From: Nitriliruptoraceae bacterium
GTDB taxonomy: Bacteria > Actinomycetota > Nitriliruptoria > Nitriliruptorales > Nitriliruptoraceae
Length of the DNA stretch: 9,802 nucleotides
Reading direction: 5' to 3'
NCBI GenBank assembly: GCA_007120565.1
Contig: SKNK01000186.1
Location: 1-9,802, forward strand
Positions 8,228 through 9,802 of the stretch are shown piece by piece. The notes beneath the pieces were generated by a model, which did no database searches, was not told where the DNA came from, and worked only from the letters and a program-made list of their open reading frames with translations. Within the stretch, counting starts at the first letter, position 1, and each line of letters opens with the position of its first letter. The position numbers were made by a program, and so were the translations under genes.

Positions 8228-9546
8228 CGGCCTCCTCCTTGCTGCGCGCGCGCTTGCCTCCTGGCGAGGCGTCGGCGTGAGGCCAGCACCGCCGCGGTAC
8301 CGAGCCCGACCGGAAGCAGGATGGCCAGCACACGGAAGGCAACCACGACCTGCTCCACCGCGATGCCGGTCCAGTACGAGATCACGTCCACGCCACCGCC
8401 GATGGCGAGGACCGCCGAGACGGTGGTCATCACCGTCACGACACCGGCGCGCAGAGGCAGGTCCAGAAGATGGTCGAGGGTGTGGTGCTCGCGCCGGTCG
8501 CGAGTGAGCACCCGCTCGATGAAGGGGTAGAGCGTCAACGCGAGGACGAGCAGACCAGGGATGACCACACCCGCGACCAGCACGTTGGTGATCCGCACCC
8601 CGCCGATGGCCAGGTCGATGGCCGGCACGATGCGCAGCCCGCCGGTCAGGAAGAACAGGGCCCAGTGCGGGTGAACGCTGTTGGTGGCCTCTGCGGTGAG
8701 GAACGGCCCTTCGAACTCGAGGTCGCTCCAGGGGACCATCGCGGAGGAGATCAACAGCAGGGCGCTCAAGCCCGCGGTGAGCAGTGAGAAGCGTAAGAAC
8801 GCGTCGGGCCACAGTGGCCGACCGAGTGCCGTCCTCTCCACGTCGATGTCCGCCCGTGGGCGTAGTGCCGGCCGACGCCGATGCACCAGGAACAGGTGCA
8901 GCCCCAGCAGCCCAACGAAGGCGCCAGGGAGCAGGAAGACGTGACCGACCCAGGCCAAGGTCAGCAGACGTTGGCTCGGCAACTCGCCGTCGAACAGCAA
9001 CTCGACCAGTTGCTCGCCAACGAAGGGGGTGGAGTTCAGCACTGCTTCGGCGATGCGGAGGCTGGAGCCACTGACCAGCCCGAAGGGCAACAGATCGCCG
9101 GTGTAGGTGAACCCCAGAGCGACGAGGAGCAGACCGACGCCGGTGAGGTGGGTCTGCAGCCTGGGGTGACGGAAGGCTCCAGTCGCCAGCGTTCGGAGCA
9201 GATGGGCGACCAAGGCGATCATCATCAGATGGGCCGCGGCGACGTGCAACCGTCGGAGGAGCAGCCCACCCGGCAGGTCTTCGCTGATGTGGATGATGGA
9301 CGCGAACGCGCCAGGCAACTCCTGCCCGTCGTAGAGCTCGGAGGAACCCCGGTAGGTGACCGGTTCAACCGAAGGCTGGTAGACGAGCGCCAGGGCGAGC
9401 CCGGTCACGGTCAGGACGAGGAAGGCGACGATCGCCGCGTGGCTGATCAGCGCCCCGAAGTCGGTAGGCCACAGGCTGGGCGGATCTGCCCGTCGACCGA
9501 TGCGGCGGTCGATCCGGTCGACGAGCGCGGCGATCGGGGAGGTCAT
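8224..9546 (-). CDS. qcrB: Cytochrome b of a quinol:cytochrome c reductase-type complex, 440 aa
   Basis: Membrane diheme cytochrome b, expected to oxidise menaquinol together with the Rieske protein. Helix B carries H101 and H115 (RRLHVAAAH...VAHLLR, 13 residues between); helix D carries H202 and H217, with 14 between, the spacing found in b6f and Gram-positive/actinobacterial proteins. R118-TGAFRHP follows helix B as usual, and GDLLPFG (150-156) matches the Cd-helix region. About nine hydrophobic segments are seen, so the b6-like and subunit IV-like halves are in one chain. The Qo-site tetrapeptide PEWY is replaced by PHWA (293-296), although the context SVHPHWALFF...GGLRIVP aligns well. At 440 residues it is shorter than typical actinobacterial QcrB (about 540-560), which have a longer C-terminal part. 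The ATG overlaps the Rieske stop and is preceded by TTGGAGG at 6 bases. Membership in the cytochrome b family is firm; classical bc1 activity is less certain. Confidence 0.9.
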   Translation of the reverse strand: MTSPIAALVDRIDRRIGRRADPPSLWPTDFGALISHAAIVAFLVLTVTGLALALVYQPSVEPVTYRGSSELYDGQELPGAFASIIHISEDLPGGLLLRRLHVAAAHLMMIALVAHLLRTLATGAFRHPRLQTHLTGVGLLLVALGFTYTGDLLPFGLVSGSSLRIAEAVLNSTPFVGEQLVELLFDGELPSQRLLTLAWVGHVFLLPGAFVGLLGLHLFLVHRRRPALRPRADIDVERTALGRPLWPDAFLRFSLLTAGLSALLLISSAMVPWSDLEFEGPFLTAEATNSVHPHWALFFLTGGLRIVPAIDLAIGGVRITNVLVAGVVIPGLLVLALTLYPFIERVLTRDRREHHTLDHLLDLPLRAGVVTVMTTVSAVLAIGGGVDVISYWTGIAVEQVVVAFRVLAILLPVGLGTAAVLASRRRLARRQARAQQGGGR

Positions 9547-9802
9547 GCGGAGCCTCCAACCGGGCCGGGGCGCTGGGTCAGATCCCCAGCAGCGACGAGG
9601 TAGCCGTCCTCACCGACGGCGATGGGAAGCTGGGGTAGGGGAACCGAGGCGGGTCCACCGGTCGGGGTCGCGCCACGTCGGGCGTCGAAGGTGGCCTGGT
9701 GGCAGGGGCAGAACAGGGCCTGGTCGCGGTCGCGGTACAGGGCGACCGCACAGCCGGCGTGGGTACACAGGCGCGAGTAGGCGACGAGGTGGTCGTCCGC
9801 GA
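9543..9802 (-). CDS. qcrA: Rieske [2Fe-2S] protein, C-terminal 85 residues (5' end outside window)
   Basis: Partial gene; only the cluster-binding end is visible, with codons running in frame from 9800. Box I is CTHAGC and box II CPCHQATFD, separated by 13 residues (LYRDRDQALF in between), giving the two Cys and two His ligands plus the disulfide Cys pair typical of bc-type Rieske proteins. The tail, VPLPQLPIAVGEDGYLVAAGD, is like that of actinobacterial QcrA. It would take an electron from quinol at the cytochrome b Qo site and pass it to a c-type heme. Box II lacks the Ser (CPCHGS or CPCHQS) and the later Tyr (here Phe) that hydrogen-bond the cluster in high-potential forms, suggesting a low potential. 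The TGA overlaps the cytochrome b ATG by 4 bases, indicating coupled translation. The membrane anchor and start lie beyond 9802. Confidence 0.9.
   Translation of the reverse strand, partial: ADDHLVAYSRLCTHAGCAVALYRDRDQALFCPCHQATFDARRGATPTGGPASVPLPQLPIAVGEDGYLVAAGDLTQRPGPVGGSA

Noticed and set aside
8228..8812. Upstream extension of the subunit II frame
   Set aside because: It would overlap cytochrome b by almost 590 bases and adds Arg/Pro/Ala-rich sequence. A perfect AAGGAGG and the ATGA junction fix the start at 8227.

Overview
The window is GC-rich and nearly fully coding. It looks like an actinobacterial chromosome segment: GC-biased codons, TANNNT-type promoter, an actinobacterial style of small helix-turn-helix protein, and a menaquinol-type bc/caa3 respiratory cluster. 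I cannot name the genus. A deep-branching actinobacterial lineage is my guess from the divergent respiratory subunits, not something the sequence proves.

Layout. Positions 1-193 hold a candidate promoter, a short palindrome and the leader of a plus-strand gene for a 177-residue helix-turn-helix protein (194-727). A long hairpin (741-782) separates it from everything else, which lies on the minus strand. Read in the direction of transcription (right to left), the minus-strand genes are: a Rieske iron-sulfur protein (5' end outside the window), cytochrome b, caa3 oxidase subunit II with a fused cytochrome c, oxidase subunit I, a divergent subunit III, a small three-helix membrane protein, the oxidase assembly factor CtaG, a type II NADH dehydrogenase, and a membrane-anchored or secreted protein with an acidic repeat tail.

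The first eight genes look like one transcription unit. Three junctions are ATGA overlaps (Rieske/cyt b, cyt b/subunit II, subunit III/three-helix protein) and the other gaps are 7, 31, 5 and 21 bases. Together they would encode a compact aerobic electron-transport chain: NADH to menaquinone (NDH-2), menaquinol to the Rieske/cytochrome b pair, then CuA and the fused cytochrome c of subunit II, then O2 reduction by subunit I. No separate cytochrome c1 or soluble cytochrome c gene is seen; one could lie upstream of the window edge.

The most notable points are substitutions at normally conserved functional sites. Subunit I keeps all heme and CuB ligands, the D-channel Asp and the Glu near the active site, but has Ile where the K-channel Lys belongs. 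Cytochrome b has PHWA where the quinol-oxidising site normally has PEWY. The Rieske box II reads CPCHQA followed by TF, lacking the Ser and Tyr that raise redox potential. Subunit III lacks its signature His and Glu residues. The same operon therefore carries several coordinated departures from textbook bc/aa3 enzymes. No mobile elements, tRNA, rRNA or CRISPR arrays were seen.
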